Source of the DNA: Stramenopiles sp. TOSAG23-6
Lineage: Eukaryota; Sar
Reading direction: 5' to 3'
Assembly: GCA_900128565.1 (NCBI GenBank)
Contig: LT636063.1
Location: 1 to 18,413, forward strand
DNA: 18,413 nt
Made by a program: the position numbers and the translations under genes
Notes under the pieces: generated by a model
Told to the model about the DNA's origin: nothing
Databases searched by the model: none
What the model saw: the letters and a program-made list of their open reading frames with translations, nothing else
Part shown: positions 15,667 through 18,413 of the stretch, in pieces
Layout of the letters: every line of letters begins with the position of its first letter
How positions within the stretch are numbered: position 1 is the stretch's first letter

Positions 15667-17753
15667 ATGGGCGCTGCTGCATCCCTTACATCTGAGAAGA
15701 GTAAGGCAGTTGCGCAACAACTCCAAGGAGAATGTGGAGATAAAGTTATAGATCTTGGCCGCCTCAAAGTTCTTGAAGCTTGGTGGCATTCAGAGCAAAA
15801 TAATGAAGAAGTAGCTTACAACTTGGTCAAAGATAGTTACATGAAACTACCCAGTTCTGATGAACTTGACGACATTGACGAGGCACAGATAAGAGTAGAA
15901 CTCAGGGGTCTTCCCGACGCAATGGATACTGCATGTCACGTATATAATAAATGGCCTCTAGTAATCGACTCAACAGGAAATGCAAATAGATATCTCAAGT
16001 ATAATGGTGCGTATATCATGGCTAACTTACCCAGCGAAGTTCAGGGCGAAAACTTACGCAAAATATTCATTGCATGTCTTAAACGAGGAAATACAATGAT
16101 TTTAAATTTCGGAGATAGTGACTGCTCAACATTGACGGATATATTTGATCCTGAATTTTTTCCCGCTACAATTTTAGATCGGAGATGTTGTTTTGAGAAG
16201 AGAGTTTGGCAGCCTCTCTTAAAGCCCGATACCGACGGAGATTGTGATTTCTTCTTTCCTAACGAGGGTTTCAAACTTGTCATTGTTACAGAAAACACCA
16301 ATCCAACGACTGACTTTGATTCTTTACTTAAACGTGTCAATATAGGAAATAAAGATTCAGAGTCAAATGGAAATTGCGATAATGAAGATCAAGTTGAAGT
16401 TCTCCTTGGTGCAAAAGAAGTGATTCGCAATAGCGAAGATTTGACAGAATTTGCTTTTGATGGTGACTTGGATGGTGTTAAAGATCTTATAGAAAAGGGA
16501 TATTTTATGGATTCTGTTGATGCACACGATCATTCTGCTCTATCCGAGGCCGCTGCTCAAGGTCATGCTCATGTCGTTGAATATTTGTTGAGTCTTGGAG
16601 CAAATCCAAATAAGTGCAATGACAAAGGGAGATCTCCACTTTATCGGGCTGCTTTCAATGGTCATCTGCCAGTCGTACAATTTCTATTGGAATCTGGTGC
16701 AGATCCTGACAAGCATGATGAAGGCAGTGGTGAAATGCCAATGGATGCCTGTAATTTATATACATTTTTATAGCTACATTTTTTTGAAATGATTGAATGC
16801 ACAAGATTTTTATACTAATTTTATGATTCTTAACTTATATATAAATAACCTAAACAGGTACCGATGAGGCAACTCAAAATTTGCTCTCTTCTTGGGATCG
16901 GGAGAAAACTAAATCATTACTTATCAAACGCGAGGAAGCAATTCAATTGGCCGCTGAAAGTCGTTTGAAAACTGCGGCAGAACGTGAACTATACGCTCGA
17001 GGTAAGATACGGGATGAATTAGTCAAGTATTGTCAAGATGGGGAAAAAACTGCCGTTGAGGAATTACTGAATCGGATGGCTGAAGAAGCAGAAGAGTGTA
17101 GTGGAAGACCAACTGGTACAGCACAGTGTCGGGATCCAAGAGGGAATACACTACTTGCTGTGTCTGCATGGAAAGGTCATATAGAGATTGTTGAAATGTT
17201 ACTCACTAAATATAAGACACTAGATCCTGGTGATGGTACGGGTTCAATGTTTGGTGATCCAGATAAATACATGAGAAAAGTTTGGCGTGTTGATGTGAAT
17301 GCTCAAGATCAAAAAGGATGGACTCCCATTCAGGTGGCGGTCTTTCATAAACATGTAAATATTACACGATTATTACTTGAACATGGAGCTGATCCATCCC
17401 GGAAAAATTCGTATGGTAAAGATGCATTTAGTCTAGCACAAGTGGAAACACCTCCGAATATTAAATTAATGCGATGGTATGACCACGAATTATTTAAAAA
17501 AGATATGGAAGAAAAAAATAACTACAAAGAAAGTGAATGTACACTTCTTCTCAATGAATGGGCAAGAACAAAACGAGCCGCGGCGAATACACTCGGAGCC
17601 GAAAAAGCTGCGACAGAAATTAAATCTATAGAAAAAAAGTCTGCTGAAGTGAGCAACGATAATCCAAAGGTACAAAAAGTGAAAAAGAAAAATTCTACAA
17701 AACCAACTCCAAAGGGAAAGACAAGAAAAAAAAAGAAGAGGAAAAAAAAGTGA
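15667..17753 (+). CDS. Ankyrin-repeat protein with dynein-AAA-like segment (IQANK1-like)
   Basis: Exons 15667-16750 and 16858-17753 give 659 aa. I chose ATG 15667 because it yields MGAAAS, a typical N-myristoylation start; an upstream ATG at 15592 would hide it. Residues about 95-210 (WPLVIDSTGNANRYLKYNG; later DIFDPEFFPATIL and GFKLVIVTENTNP) resemble the AAA5-region ATPase module of dynein heavy chains, where WPLMIDPQGQANKWIK and ITTKLRNPHY occupy the same places. Ankyrin repeats follow at about 256-361, then a charged helical linker (ESRLKTAAERELYARGK), two or three more ankyrin repeats to about 560, and a Lys-rich tail. This order recalls the IQANK1 group; the assignment is from memory of motifs. 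A ciliary or membrane-linked role is inferred. Its only intron is canonical. Confidence 0.82.
16751..16857 (+). other. Canonical GT-AG spliceosomal intron (107 bp)
   Basis: Starts GTAATTTATA after ...GATGCCT (phase 1) and ends CTAAACAG before GTACCGATGAG, giving MDACTDEATQ. A TACTAAT branch-point-like site occurs near 16813-16819. It has no introner core and no CACAATA block, so it is a separate intron class. Confidence 0.88.
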
Positions 17754-17917
17754 AGATTTTTTACTATAAAAAAAAATACAAACCTCATACAATGGTCCAT
17801 TCCTCACTATCTGAAACGAGGACATACTATATAGTGTTGTGCATATATACGAGATCTATCTGAAAATTAGATAGGCACAAATGGTACGAAATTACGAAAT
17901 CTAAAAAAGTCTCATTT

Positions 17918-17990
17918 CGTACAACAATGCACGAAATCTTAAAAAAATATTATTATACGTACAACAATACACAGAAGTGTAAATCTTAAA
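17918..17990. repeat. Degenerate 40-bp tandem repeat in convergent gap
   Basis: CGTACAACAAT begins at 17918 and again at 17958, each followed by a similar ...AATCTTAAA end. The segment TACACAGAAGTGTAAAT (17968-17984) also matches 18034-18050, the last codons of the SPRY gene, at 15 of 17 positions. The rest of 17754-18032 is AT-rich with no gene. Confidence 0.6.
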
Positions 17991-18032
17991 GATTAAATAA
18001 AACAACTACATCAATATAGTGCTTATCCTTGC

Positions 18033-18413
18033 TTACACAGAAGCGCAAATATTTTTACTATTCAATTTCTGTACATTTTCCATTACAGCAGATAATGGCC
18101 GAACACGAATTCCAGTGGATATTTTATCCATCACAGCATTTGGATAAGCAAAAAATGGTCCAAACCTAGCTTTAGCAATCGCTCCCATAAAAACAGATAT
18201 CATCGGGAAATATTTCTTACCTGGTTTCAACTGAGTGTAAGCTGAGCCATACGATTTCCCATTAATATAAAAACTTACATCTCCACTACAATTTCCTTTA
18301 TTCATGTATTTTGGAAAAATATTTCAAAAAAAATCTAAAAAAAATTGTTAGGTACAAAATTTTTATAAAAAAAAAATTCGATTTTTTTGTTAAAAAAAAA
18401 ATAAAACATACAT
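18033..18413 (-). CDS. C-terminal part of a SPRY-domain protein, cut by window edge
   Basis: The last exon is 18033-18303; two bases of the previous exon (18412-18413) are visible before an introner-type intron. The 90 or so residues hold the second half of a SPRY/B30.2 domain: DVSFYINGKSYGSAY, a turn GKKYFPMISVFMG, and the closing FGPFFAYP. This resembles ASH2L and RanBP-type SPRY domains (VSFYKNG... ISL... FGP.F.YP). Which parent protein it belongs to cannot be decided from this fragment. It ends with a short non-domain tail and TAA at 18033-18035. Convergent with the ankyrin gene. Confidence 0.75.
18304..18411 (-). mobile_element. Introner-type intron (108 bp), SPRY gene
   Basis: Starts GTATGTTTTA after exon bases AT and ends CAAAATACAT before GAATAAAGG (phase 2). 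Ends in AT. Core at about 18347-18367, second half eroded as in DRC4 intron 4. Confidence 0.75.

Noticed and set aside
17490-17825. Minus-strand ORFs rich in Phe and Ser
   Set aside because: They are the reverse complement of the Lys-rich tail of the ankyrin protein.
1-18413. Possible CRISPR-like array from the regularly recurring core
   Set aside because: The repeats sit in introns of eukaryotic genes, spaced by exon lengths and oriented with transcription; no array structure.
1-18413. tRNA, rRNA or snRNA genes
   Set aside because: I saw no tRNA-like A and B boxes, rRNA-like blocks or Sm-site snRNA in the gaps.

Overview
This is nuclear DNA of an AT-rich, gene-dense eukaryote that builds motile cilia or flagella, most likely a protist. 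It uses the standard code (TAA and TGA stops), has short intergenic gaps, and encodes a full DRC4/GAS8 axonemal protein. I cannot name the species.

Layout, left to right: a secreted or membrane glycoprotein of unknown function (minus, cut by the left edge); leucine-rich-repeat protein LRR-A (minus); CstF-77/CSTF3 (plus); a rolling-stone-like multipass membrane protein (plus, intronless); DRC4 (minus); a coiled-coil protein (plus, divergent from DRC4); LRR-B, a paralogue of LRR-A (minus); a secreted MACPF protein with a three-repeat C-terminal module (plus); a GC-rich ORF unlike its surroundings (minus); an ankyrin protein with a dynein-AAA-like segment and a myristoylation-type N terminus (plus); and the last exon of a SPRY protein (minus, cut by the right edge).

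The main result concerns the introns. Eighteen of the 19 coding introns (17 complete, one cut by the edge) belong to one repeated, introner-like family, always in the sense orientation of the host gene. They start GTNNG or GTNNT, are T-rich, carry a palindromic core near GTACGAAATTTCGTAC followed by CTAAC, and end in a conserved block close to CACAATACNN. Protein homology and frame place the exon exactly after that ten-base block. The last two bases are then AT in 10 of 17, various in 6, and AG in only one. Canonical AG sites tested nearby give premature stops. The same rule applied throughout restores every frame: DRC4 becomes 474 aa and aligns without gaps at its junctions to the vertebrate protein, and both LRR genes gain hidden 3' exons that turn out to be homologous. 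One ordinary GT-AG intron, in the ankyrin gene, shows the conventional class is also present.

DRC4 and the dynein-like ankyrin protein point to flagellar biology; CSTF3 is general mRNA 3'-end processing. No operon-like logic links the rest. Stretches of low-quality sequence (N bases) fall within three introns, near 1953-1973, 4132 and 11717-11739.
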